A stretch of DNA of 5,750 nt from DATBED01 sp036276195 (GTDB lineage Bacteria; Patescibacteriota; Saccharimonadia; Saccharimonadales; UBA4665), in contig DATBED010000102.1 in NCBI GenBank assembly GCA_036276195.1, forward strand, positions 1-5,750, in the 5' to 3' direction. The position numbers and the translations under genes are program-made. The notes under the pieces are model-generated. The model saw only the letters and a list, made by a program, of their open reading frames with translations, ran no database searches and was not told where the DNA came from. Below, piece after piece: positions 1-4,354 of the stretch (position 1 is the stretch's first letter; every line of letters begins with the position of its first letter).

Positions 1-1
1 C

Positions 2-409
2 TTGCCGGTAGGTAAGTACTTCGGAAAAGTTTTTGATAAGGTGCTGGGCGGCCACCGCTTTTTGACGCACTCGCTATTGGGGTTGGCGCTGTTCGGCTTC
101 GCCGCGCACTGGCTGCTTAAGTTCCTGCAGCCCATCATGCCGCACGTCAATATCGGCTTGGTCTGGTGGGCCTTCATGATCGGCATGCTCAGCCACCTGG
201 TAATGGACACGCTAACCAAAGAGGGCGTGCCCTGGCTGCTGCCGATCCCTGTTAAGTTCGGACTGCCACCGCTGAAGCAGTTGCGCGTCACCACCGGCCA
301 CTGGGTCGAAAATCTGGTAGTTTTCCCTCTATTAATAGCTTTTAACGCCTGGCTTTACGCCTCAAACTACACCAAATTCCTCGACATCGTCCACCGCCAC
401 CTCGTCTAA
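2..409 (+). CDS. DUF457/YdjM-type membrane-bound putative metal-dependent hydrolase, 5' truncated
   Basis: This is the 3' part of an integral membrane protein of the YdjM/DUF457 family, annotated by homology as inner-membrane putative metal-dependent hydrolases; the substrate is unknown. Over the 135 visible residues I see the GHRxxTHSLLG signature (residues 17-27, H18 and H23), two hydrophobic helices, a second conserved block SHLVMDTLTKEGVPWLLPI (residues 64-82, H65 and D69), and an RVTTGHWVE block (95-103) resembling the R-T-G-S-x-x-E segment of YdjM. The His and Asp residues are the plausible metal ligands. E. coli YdjM has about 60 further residues, including an LLPDID motif, before the GHR block. 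The TTG at base 2 is therefore probably an internal codon and the real start lies left of the window. The gene converges on the next one with only 5 bp between the stop codons, leaving no room for a separate terminator. Confidence 0.78.
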   Translation: MPVGKYFGKVFDKVLGGHRFLTHSLLGLALFGFAAHWLLKFLQPIMPHVNIGLVWWAFMIGMLSHLVMDTLTKEGVPWLLPIPVKFGLPPLKQLRVTTGHWVENLVVFPLLIAFNAWLYASNYTKFLDIVHRHLV

Positions 410-414
410 ATTGA

Positions 415-807
415 TTAGTTCAGTGAAGCGGCCATAGTCTCATCTATAGTATTCTGTACCAGCAAATACTTCTTTTGCATTTCTTGATTAATATAAGTGA
501 GGCCATAACTATCGCCAGGTTTCAATAAAGCGCGAGCATTTTCTCTACGGAAAGTTTGAACGATGTCGCTATAATCCATGCGATTAATTGGTGTCTGATC
601 GCGTCTTTTCCGCAAAGTGGCTACGAAGATTGCGACCAGACATTGGTCTTCAATGATCTCGCCACTTAGAGCTATACCTCTATTTGTAGCTTGATCGCGG
701 TAGCCAAGAAGTGTCAACGGTACTTCATGTTGGAGCGTAAAATGTTCAAATACAAAGTTTACCTTTTTTGGTTCAGCCGGGAAATTAAAAACCTGAAATT
801 CTGCCAT
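415..807 (-). CDS. Hypothetical protein, 130 residues
   Basis: I do not recognise this protein. It is soluble, with no signal peptide or membrane segment. It opens with a beta-rich stretch (residues 5-60, ending near IALSGEIIEDQCLVAIFVATL) and continues with a more helical, charged part containing RKRRDQ (about 66-71) and a C-terminal QEMQKKYLLVQNTIDETM helix. It is accepted as a gene for three reasons: it is open for 130 codons in AT-rich DNA, no competing frame covers it, and a well-formed promoter ends exactly at its ATG (bases 808-842). Base composition is lower in GC than the genes to the right (23 of 60 G+C at 481-540, against 39 of 60 at 3661-3720, both hand counts), suggesting acquired DNA. 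It could be a small accessory or phage-related protein, but no motif supports a role. Confidence 0.62.
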   Translation of the reverse strand: MAEFQVFNFPAEPKKVNFVFEHFTLQHEVPLTLLGYRDQATNRGIALSGEIIEDQCLVAIFVATLRKRRDQTPINRMDYSDIVQTFRRENARALLKPGDSYGLTYINQEMQKKYLLVQNTIDETMAASLN

Positions 808-842
808 ATGTAGTAAGATACAACAATCTAGCGTAAAATCAA
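808..842 (-). promoter_or_regulatory. Predicted leaderless promoter of the 130-residue gene
   Basis: Read on the minus strand, a TTGATT -35 element (842-837), a 16-bp spacer and a TATCTT -10 element (820-815) are followed after 7 bases by the ATG at 807. A transcript from this box would start at or next to the A of ATG, so the mRNA would be leaderless. No purine-rich Shine-Dalgarno is present. This is a consensus match by eye, not a measured start. Confidence 0.5.
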
Positions 843-844
843 GG

Positions 845-853
845 CTTAAGAGG
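845..853 (+). repeat. Left copy of 9-bp direct repeat (possible target-site duplication)
   Basis: CTTAAGAGG occurs here and again at 1630-1638 in the same orientation, just outside the two inverted repeats. Its position fits a target-site duplication of 8-9 bp. Two cautions apply: three bases (CGA) separate it from the left inverted repeat, and CTTAAG is itself palindromic, which weakens the orientation argument. Confidence 0.4.
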
Positions 854-856
854 CGA

Positions 857-892
857 GACTATACCGTGACAACAAGTAAAAAGCGGCATAGG
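857..892 (+). repeat. Left imperfect inverted repeat of the cassette
   Basis: The segment begins GACTATACCGTGACAACAAG. The first 24 bases match the reverse complement of 1607-1630 at 22 of 24 positions. After a 3-base insertion (AAG, 881-883) the match resumes for CGGCATAGG (884-892), which aligns 7 of 9 with 1598-1606. The pairing stops outside 857, so 857/1630 is a sharp outer boundary. Confidence 0.65.
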
Positions 893-905
893 TAGTCGCT
901 TGTGA

Positions 906-940
906 TTGGTGAGTGGCTAAGGCGGCGTTATACTAAGTGC
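906..940 (+). promoter_or_regulatory. Predicted leaderless promoter of the three-gene cluster
   Basis: TTGGTG (906-911), a 17-bp spacer and TATACT (929-934) are followed after six bases by ATG at 941, so the transcript would begin at about the start codon. This arrangement decides the start of the first small gene: a GTG at 902 in the same frame would lie upstream of the promoter elements and has no ribosome binding site. The GTTATACT...GCATGGA junction is almost the same as that at 1659-1677. Confidence 0.58.
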
Positions 941-1189
941 ATGGAAGACCCCAAAAAGATAGACGCCATTATTGCAAAGCTTAAGAAAGAAACAGGCTCA
1001 AGTTCTTGGAAAGCTGCAGAGGGTTTTCATGCGCTCATGGCAGTAGATGCGGCGGCTTACGGAGTTAACTTTAATGCAGGCAAAGGTTTGATAGTTAAGA
1101 CTTTTGTTAATGACGACACGGGCGAAGTCCGTACTTTTTATTGGAATAGTGTAAAAAAGACTATTAAGTTGAAATCCAATGGCAACTAA
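941..1189 (+). CDS. Small hypothetical protein, 82 residues (first gene of cassette)
   Basis: This is an unrecognised small soluble protein. Residues 1-38 look helical (lysine-rich start, then GSSSWKAAEGFHALMAVDAAAYG). The C-terminal half reads as short beta strands (LIVKTFVNDD, GEVRTFYWNS, KTIKLKSN), giving a compact alpha/beta layout. No signal peptide or catalytic motif is evident. The ATG at 941 is chosen over an in-frame GTG at 902 because a TATACT box ends six bases before it. The gene overlaps the next one by 11 bp, so the two are probably translationally coupled and may act together; the partner is a small membrane protein. Codon and base composition are more AT-rich than the flanking conserved genes. 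Confidence 0.6.
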   Translation: MEDPKKIDAIIAKLKKETGSSSWKAAEGFHALMAVDAAAYGVNFNAGKGLIVKTFVNDDTGEVRTFYWNSVKKTIKLKSNGN

Positions 1190-1406
1190 ACAAATAAACT
1201 TTGACGACGCCATAAAGCCTGTAGCTGATGAGGTAAAGCGACTAAATAACATTATGGCACTGGTTGTTATAGTTCTTCTGATTGGATTTGTATTATTACT
1301 ATCCACAGTAGCCATCGAGGTCGTTGGTACTCTCAAGCAAGATGTATCATCTCGTGAAGAACTTATAAGGCTCACTCAGCAGCTAAATGATAAAACTAAG
1401 CCATAA
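1179..1406 (+). CDS. Small single-pass membrane protein, 75 residues (second gene of cassette)
   Basis: I do not recognise the family. The layout is clear: a charged N-terminal segment (1-24, ending DEVKRLNN), one strongly hydrophobic helix (about 25-49, MALVVIVLLIGFVLLLSTVA), then a polar, probably helical tail (52-75, with REELIRLTQQLNDK) that could form a coiled coil. A tail-and-single-helix layout of this kind is seen in many unrelated small proteins, including holin-like and toxin-like peptides, and nothing here chooses between them. The ATG lies inside the end of the preceding gene (11-bp overlap) without a clear Shine-Dalgarno, suggesting coupled translation. The next gene follows after 13 bases and has a strong ribosome binding site. 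Confidence 0.62.
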   Translation: MATKQINFDDAIKPVADEVKRLNNIMALVVIVLLIGFVLLLSTVAIEVVGTLKQDVSSREELIRLTQQLNDKTKP

Positions 1407-1409
1407 ATG

Positions 1410-1419
1410 AGGAGAGGTT
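1410..1419 (+). promoter_or_regulatory. Strong Shine-Dalgarno of the 60-residue gene
   Basis: AGGAGAGG (1410-1417) sits just before ATG at 1420, with 5 bases between AGGAG and the start codon. It is the strongest ribosome binding site in the window and contrasts with the leaderless layout of the promoter-proximal genes. It supports 1420 as the start and the reality of this short gene. Confidence 0.75.
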
Positions 1420-1602
1420 ATGAAGATTAAAAGCGGAACTTGGCTAGTTTACTGCAATGGCGTGGACGGCAAGCAATATCATACATTCATAAATATAGAA
1501 GATGAGACTATTAATAAACTCGAAAAACATTTAGACGAGCAGTTTGAATCACTCGGGGGGCGCAATTCTTACGTAATCGTAAATATGGTTTATTTGTCCT
1601 AA
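1420..1602 (+). CDS. Small hypothetical protein, 60 residues (third gene of cassette)
   Basis: This is an unrecognised small protein with a predicted beta-beta-alpha-beta order: SGTWLVYCNG and KQYHTFINI strands, an acidic helix DETINKLEKHLDEQFESL (residues 28-45), and a terminal NSYVIVNMVYL strand. It has no membrane segment. The single cysteine (C12) and histidines (H21, H37) form no recognisable metal site. A strong Shine-Dalgarno at 1410-1417 fixes the start. The gene is 13 bp downstream of the small membrane protein and is the last of the three-gene cluster. Its stop codon (1600-1602) lies within the right inverted repeat, so the repeat end and the coding end have become fused; no terminator separates it from the repeat. 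Confidence 0.62.
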   Translation: MKIKSGTWLVYCNGVDGKQYHTFINIEDETINKLEKHLDEQFESLGGRNSYVIVNMVYLS

Positions 1603-1630
1603 TCCGTTTACTTGTTGTTAGGGTATAGTC
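1598..1630 (-). repeat. Right imperfect inverted repeat of the cassette
   Basis: Read on the minus strand from 1630, this repeats the left copy: 22 of 24 matches over 1630-1607, then 7 of 9 over 1606-1598 once a 3-base gap is allowed. The inner end covers the TAA stop of the 60-residue gene. The outer end abuts the TTAAGAGG direct repeat. Confidence 0.65.
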
Positions 1631-1638
1631 TTAAGAGG
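1630..1638 (+). repeat. Right copy of 9-bp direct repeat
   Basis: CTTAAGAGG is identical to 845-853. Its first base is the last base of the right inverted repeat, so on this side it lies where a target-site duplication would. Confidence 0.4.
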
Positions 1639-1660
1639 AATCTACAGAGGCTGACTGGGT

Positions 1661-1672
1661 TATACTGGGGGC
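1661..1672 (+). promoter_or_regulatory. Predicted leaderless -10 element of the DUF5996 gene
   Basis: TATACT (1661-1666) is followed by six bases and then ATG at 1673, the same geometry as at 929-941. I see no good -35 match 16-18 bp upstream. That region is close to the right end of the putative cassette, so part of the original promoter may have been replaced. Confidence 0.5.
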
Positions 1673-2443
1673 ATGGATTTACCTGATCTTGAGTTGGATA
1701 AACTGGGGCCGACGCGGGACTATCTTCATGATGCGGCCAAGATTTTGGGCAAGTTGCAGCAAGCGTTTCTGCCTAAGTCGCCGCGCGATTGGCATTACGG
1801 CCTAGAGGTGACTCTGCGAGGCATCAGCACCCAGCAATTTGAATTGAACGGTCAACCGACCAAGGCATTGATAGATTTGGTACAGCACAAACTGCGCCTG
1901 GGTGACCAGAATTGGCGACTGCGCGAAAATCCGCCTGCACAATTGTTCACTGAAGTAGGCAAGTGGCTGACCGCCCAGGGTATAGATACGCCAGTTGAGG
2001 AGCCACAATTTTCCGATGGCGTGGCGGAGTTTGACCACGAGCAGGCCGACGCTTACGCCGCCGCCCTCTGGTGGATAGATCAGCAGTTCAGGCAGCTGCG
2101 CGGAGACTTAACAGATGGAGTTACGGCCCCGATTTTGTTGTATCCCCACCATTTTGACCTGTCGCTGGTGTTGTTCCCTTGGGATGACGAGCGCCAAGTC
2201 GCGGTTGGCTGGTCAACCGGTGACGAAACCATTCCCGAGCCCTATATTTACCTGACTGCTTACCCCGAACCGCCAGATTTTAAAAAGACCGAGTTGCCGG
2301 CCGAGGCTCAATGGCAAAGCGAAGGCTTCAGTGGCGCCGTACTTCTGTATAACGAGTTGGCGAAGGCCGATAATCCGGCAGAATTGTTTAGGCATTTTAC
2401 TGAGCCGATTTTTAGCACCTTCCGTACTACCCCCAAAAAGTGA
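1673..2443 (+). CDS. DUF5996 family protein
   Basis: This protein of 256 residues matches the DUF5996 family, whose biochemical role is not known to me. Seen here in order: TRDYLHDAAKILGKLQQAFLP (14-34), matching the family's T-x-LH...Q-x-x-GK opening; DWHYGLEVTLRGIST (39-53), matching the family's HWW...V-T-RGL-T block; an aromatic AALWWIDQQFRQLRG segment (130-144); APILLYPHHFDLSLVLF (152-168), matching the PVH-F-x-x-x-FDL block; and EPYIYLTAYPEPPDF (189-203), matching the family's Y-x-YAYPEP-GF motif. The C-terminal AVLLYNELAKADNPAELFRHF (222-242) matches the LPY...R-x-x-DP-x-x-L-x-x-F end. There is no signal peptide or membrane helix, so it is probably cytoplasmic. The length is slightly below what I expect for the family. 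The gene stands alone: it has its own -10 box six bases before ATG and a terminator just after the stop. Confidence 0.8.
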   Translation: MDLPDLELDKLGPTRDYLHDAAKILGKLQQAFLPKSPRDWHYGLEVTLRGISTQQFELNGQPTKALIDLVQHKLRLGDQNWRLRENPPAQLFTEVGKWLTAQGIDTPVEEPQFSDGVAEFDHEQADAYAAALWWIDQQFRQLRGDLTDGVTAPILLYPHHFDLSLVLFPWDDERQVAVGWSTGDETIPEPYIYLTAYPEPPDFKKTELPAEAQWQSEGFSGAVLLYNELAKADNPAELFRHFTEPIFSTFRTTPKK

Positions 2444-2476
2444 GTATGATTATACTATTTTGATACTCCTTTTTTG
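2434..2476. terminator. Probable bidirectional intrinsic terminator between convergent genes
   Basis: GAGTAT (2442-2447) pairs with ATACTC (2463-2468) around a 15-base loop. After one mismatch the stem continues, with CAAAAAG (2434-2440) pairing with TTTTTTG (2470-2476), including one G-T pair. Plus-strand transcripts from the DUF5996 gene end in a run of six T. Minus-strand transcripts from the CNNM gene also end in a T run, from the opposite A tract. The left arm includes the end of the DUF5996 gene and its stop. The core stem is weak, with only two G-C pairs. Confidence 0.5.
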
Positions 2477-2522
2477 CCCCCTCTGGGAACCCAGCTAAGA
2501 TCTGCCTAGGCGGGGCGTTTTT
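2476..2522 (+). terminator. Possible second GC-rich terminator structure
   Basis: GCCCC (2476-2480) can pair with GGGGC (2512-2516), enclosing two small palindromes, CTGG-GAAC-CCAG (2483-2494) and GCCTAGGC (2504-2511). GTTTTT (2517-2522) follows on the plus strand. It could back up the preceding terminator and limit antisense reading into the CNNM gene, whose stop codon lies inside it. The outer stem is only 5 bp, so the call is weak. Confidence 0.28.
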
Positions 2523-3498
2523 GGCGGTCGGTTTCGTCTTCGATTTCGTGGCCGATGATCTCTTCCAGCAGGTCTTCAATGGTAACGATGCCGATAATTT
2601 CGTCTTCGCGCTCCACCGGCATCAAGTGAGTCCCAGCGGCAATGAACTTGCGGAACATTGTGTCGAGGGCCGTCATACTGCCGACGGTTTTAGTTGGTCG
2701 CAGCGGCATATCGTTGACGCAGTAGCTGTTGTCGTCGAAGTCTACGTCAATCAAATCCTTCATCAGTAGCAGGCCATAGCATTCGGTTAGTTCCGGGTTA
2801 AAAATCGGGATGCGACTGAAGCCCTTGTCTTTTATTTCGTCGATTTTGGGGCCATCAAGCATAGTGTCGGGCGTTAGCCAGTAGCTGTGGCGAATGTCGG
2901 TCATAATGTCGCGCACCCGTTTTTCGCTCAAGGCCAGAGCGCCGCGCATGATCTCAATTTCGTCGTCGTCTAGCTCGCTACTGGCGTCGGTTTGATGTTC
3001 GGTGATTAATAGCCCCAGCTCATGACGGCTCTGTAACCTGGGGCGCTCACGGGGGAAGAGCCCGTCTAAAAGCAGTTGCAGCGGCTTGCTGATTAGGTAG
3101 GTGATAACAATCATAAACCTCAGCACCGGCGCGAATAGGCTGGACCAGCCCAAAGCATTTCTGCTGAATAGAGCCTGCGGCATAACCTCGCCGAAGATCA
3201 CGATTAAAAGTGTGCTGAGAAGGCCTGCAAACCATCCATTTAGCCTTTGGCCGAGCACCAGCGAAGTGGCCGAAACGGCGGCAATATTGGTTAACAGGAT
3301 GCTAGCCAGAGTCAGATGAGCTTGGCGGCGTAAGGGCAGTACCCGGGCAGCTGGCTTATTGCCCAGCTTGGCCTTGCGCTTTAAATCCGCCAGGTCCAGC
3401 GACATGACGGCAATATTCAAACCGGAGCAGATAGCCGAAACCAGAATCAGTAATATGACTTCTATGGCGATTAAGAGGGAATTGCCACCGCTATGCAT
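2506..3498 (-). CDS. CNNM (DUF21) and CBS-domain membrane transporter, lacking the CorC/HlyC domain
   Basis: This is an inner-membrane protein of the CNNM/CorC/HlyC group, whose members are linked to magnesium and other divalent-cation transport and are often misnamed hemolysins. Residues 1-150 are the DUF21/CNNM membrane domain: helix 7-24, the CSGLNIAVMSLDLADL motif (24-39), a second helix region around 64-83, LLIVIFGEVMPQALFSRNAL (97-116) with the conserved GE-x-x-PQ, and a helix at 121-138. A linker with DDDEIEIMRGALALSEKRVRDIMT (177-200) leads into a CBS pair (about 195-250 and 258-315), ending IVTIEDLLEEIIGHEIEDETD. The protein stops there at 330 residues, without the CorC_HlyC domain of full-length bacterial CorC. 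The SGLN form of the first motif resembles eukaryotic CNNM/ACDP proteins. The gene is monocistronic, divergent from the hydrolase by 25 bp. ATG at 3498 is preceded by AGGA and a TATACT box. Confidence 0.88.
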   Translation of the reverse strand: MHSGGNSLLIAIEVILLILVSAICSGLNIAVMSLDLADLKRKAKLGNKPAARVLPLRRQAHLTLASILLTNIAAVSATSLVLGQRLNGWFAGLLSTLLIVIFGEVMPQALFSRNALGWSSLFAPVLRFMIVITYLISKPLQLLLDGLFPRERPRLQSRHELGLLITEHQTDASSELDDDEIEIMRGALALSEKRVRDIMTDIRHSYWLTPDTMLDGPKIDEIKDKGFSRIPIFNPELTECYGLLLMKDLIDVDFDDNSYCVNDMPLRPTKTVGSMTALDTMFRKFIAAGTHLMPVEREDEIIGIVTIEDLLEEIIGHEIEDETDRQKRPA

Positions 3499-3523
3499 CT
3501 GTTCCTAGTATAAGATATTAGGG
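3499..3523. promoter_or_regulatory. Compact divergent promoter region with overlapping -10 boxes
   Basis: Only 25 bp separate the divergent CNNM and hydrolase start codons. On the minus strand TATACT (3512-3507) lies 8 bases before the CNNM ATG. On the plus strand TATAAG (3509-3514) or TAAGAT (3511-3516) lies 7-9 bases before the hydrolase ATG. The two -10 boxes share bases, so polymerases could not open both at once. No convincing -35 is visible for either; each would fall inside the other gene. Confidence 0.42.
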
Positions 3524-4354
3524 ATGGCTTTAATAGTATTTGATAAGTTTTGGCATGGAACGCTGAAGCGGCCCTATCATTTGGCCCGGTCCATCGACAT
3601 ACCCGGCCCTGGCGATGCGGTGTTGCTGCTGCACGGCATTGGCCGCAGTGGCCAGGTTTGGGAGCACGTGGTTTACGGCTTGGCGGCCCGCGGCCTACGG
3701 ATTGTCGGTTTGGATCTGCTGGGCTTTGGCGCGTCGCCCAAGCCGGAGTGGCCGGCCTACAGCGTGGATGACCATGCGGCGGCTGTAATCGCTACCATCG
3801 AAAAATTAAAGCTGAAGCGACCGCTGGTGATTGTCGGCCATTCCATGGGCTGCCTGGTGGCGGTGCGAGTGGCCCGACGCCGGCCGGATCTGGTCAAGCA
3901 TCTGGTGCTGTTTGAGATGCCGCTGTACGAAGGACTGCCCCATAAACGCAGTTACCGCTTGCGAACTGATCTGTATTTTCGCTTTTACCGGCGGGTGACA
4001 CGTTTCCAGCCAACCTTTAACGAAGAGAATGCCCGCTTGGCCGAACGGCTGGCTCATCGGATAGTCGGCCTGGAAGTGACGCGCGAAACTTGGCTGCCAT
4101 TTATTCGCAGCCTCGAGAATACCATCATGAAGCAAACCGCCGCCGATGACATCAAGCAGCTGCCCATGCCTATGGACGTGATTTACGGCCGCTTCGACAT
4201 GTTTGTCATCCGTGGCCAGCCGCAGCGCATATTCGGGGTTGATACCGAAAATATAGCTGCCCACACCGTGCGGGCCCGTCATGTTATTTCTCTAAAAGCC
4301 AGCCAATTCCTGGTGGAGCGCATCCTAGCCGCTCACAAGAGCAGAGCATTATGA
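3524..4354 (+). CDS. Alpha/beta hydrolase
   Basis: This is a 276-residue alpha/beta-hydrolase-fold enzyme, probably cytoplasmic since no signal peptide is present; the substrate cannot be read from the sequence. Visible fold markers in order are AVLLLHGIG (32-40, the oxyanion-loop HG motif), GLDLLGFGASPKP (62-74), the nucleophile elbow GHSMG (105-109, Ser107), VIYGRFDMFV (219-228, Asp225 as the likely acid) and ARH (251-253, His253 as the likely base). A lid-like basic helical insertion follows strand 6 (about 139-200, rich in Arg and aromatic residues). The set is complete, so the enzyme is probably active, as an esterase, lipase-like or C-C hydrolase. Its stop overlaps the next start as ATGA, indicating coupled translation. 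It shares a 25-bp divergent promoter region with the CNNM gene. Confidence 0.87.
   Translation: MALIVFDKFWHGTLKRPYHLARSIDIPGPGDAVLLLHGIGRSGQVWEHVVYGLAARGLRIVGLDLLGFGASPKPEWPAYSVDDHAAAVIATIEKLKLKRPLVIVGHSMGCLVAVRVARRRPDLVKHLVLFEMPLYEGLPHKRSYRLRTDLYFRFYRRVTRFQPTFNEENARLAERLAHRIVGLEVTRETWLPFIRSLENTIMKQTAADDIKQLPMPMDVIYGRFDMFVIRGQPQRIFGVDTENIAAHTVRARHVISLKASQFLVERILAAHKSRAL

Larger units (their letters stand above)
845..1638. mobile_element. Candidate transposase-less mobile cassette carrying three small genes
   Basis: About 0.78 kb of AT-richer DNA is bounded by imperfect inverted repeats (857-892 and 1598-1630) and then by a 9-bp direct repeat (845-853 and 1630-1638). Inside are three short co-directional genes (941-1189, 1179-1406, 1420-1602) with their own promoter and no transposase or recombinase. 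Terminal inverted repeats plus a flanking duplication is the classic footprint of a transposed unit, and non-autonomous cassettes of this form (MITE-like or mobile insertion cassettes, mobilised in trans) are known in bacteria. The alternative is that the inverted repeats are binding sites for one regulator placed upstream of the two divergent flanking genes, with the direct repeat coincidental. An intact empty site in a relative would settle this. Confidence 0.4.

Noticed and set aside
902..940. GTG start at 902 giving a 95-residue version of the first cassette gene
   Set aside because: The TTGGTG/TATACT promoter elements lie inside this extension, there is no ribosome binding site before 902, and the ATG at 941 has the same -10-to-start spacing as other genes here.
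998..1375. 125-codon minus-strand open frame across two cassette genes
   Set aside because: It lies opposite two overlapping plus-strand genes that have promoter and operon context, has no ribosome binding site or promoter of its own, and reads as low-complexity Ser/Thr-rich sequence.
1598..1630. Right repeat as an integron attC site, making this a gene cassette of the integron type
   Set aside because: GTTAGGG (1617-1623) does not fit the GTTRRRY core at its last base, and no paired attC arms are visible at this end. The repeats are inverted ends of one unit, not repeated sites after each gene.
2504..2511. GCCTAGGC palindrome at the CNNM stop as an operator
   Set aside because: It is short, sits at the 3' end of the gene between convergent units, and is explained at least as well by the possible terminator fold.
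3806..4282. 158-codon minus-strand open frame inside the hydrolase
   Set aside because: The hydrolase has a complete set of family motifs in the plus frame; the minus frame is His/Gln-rich shadow sequence typical of antisense to GC-rich coding DNA.
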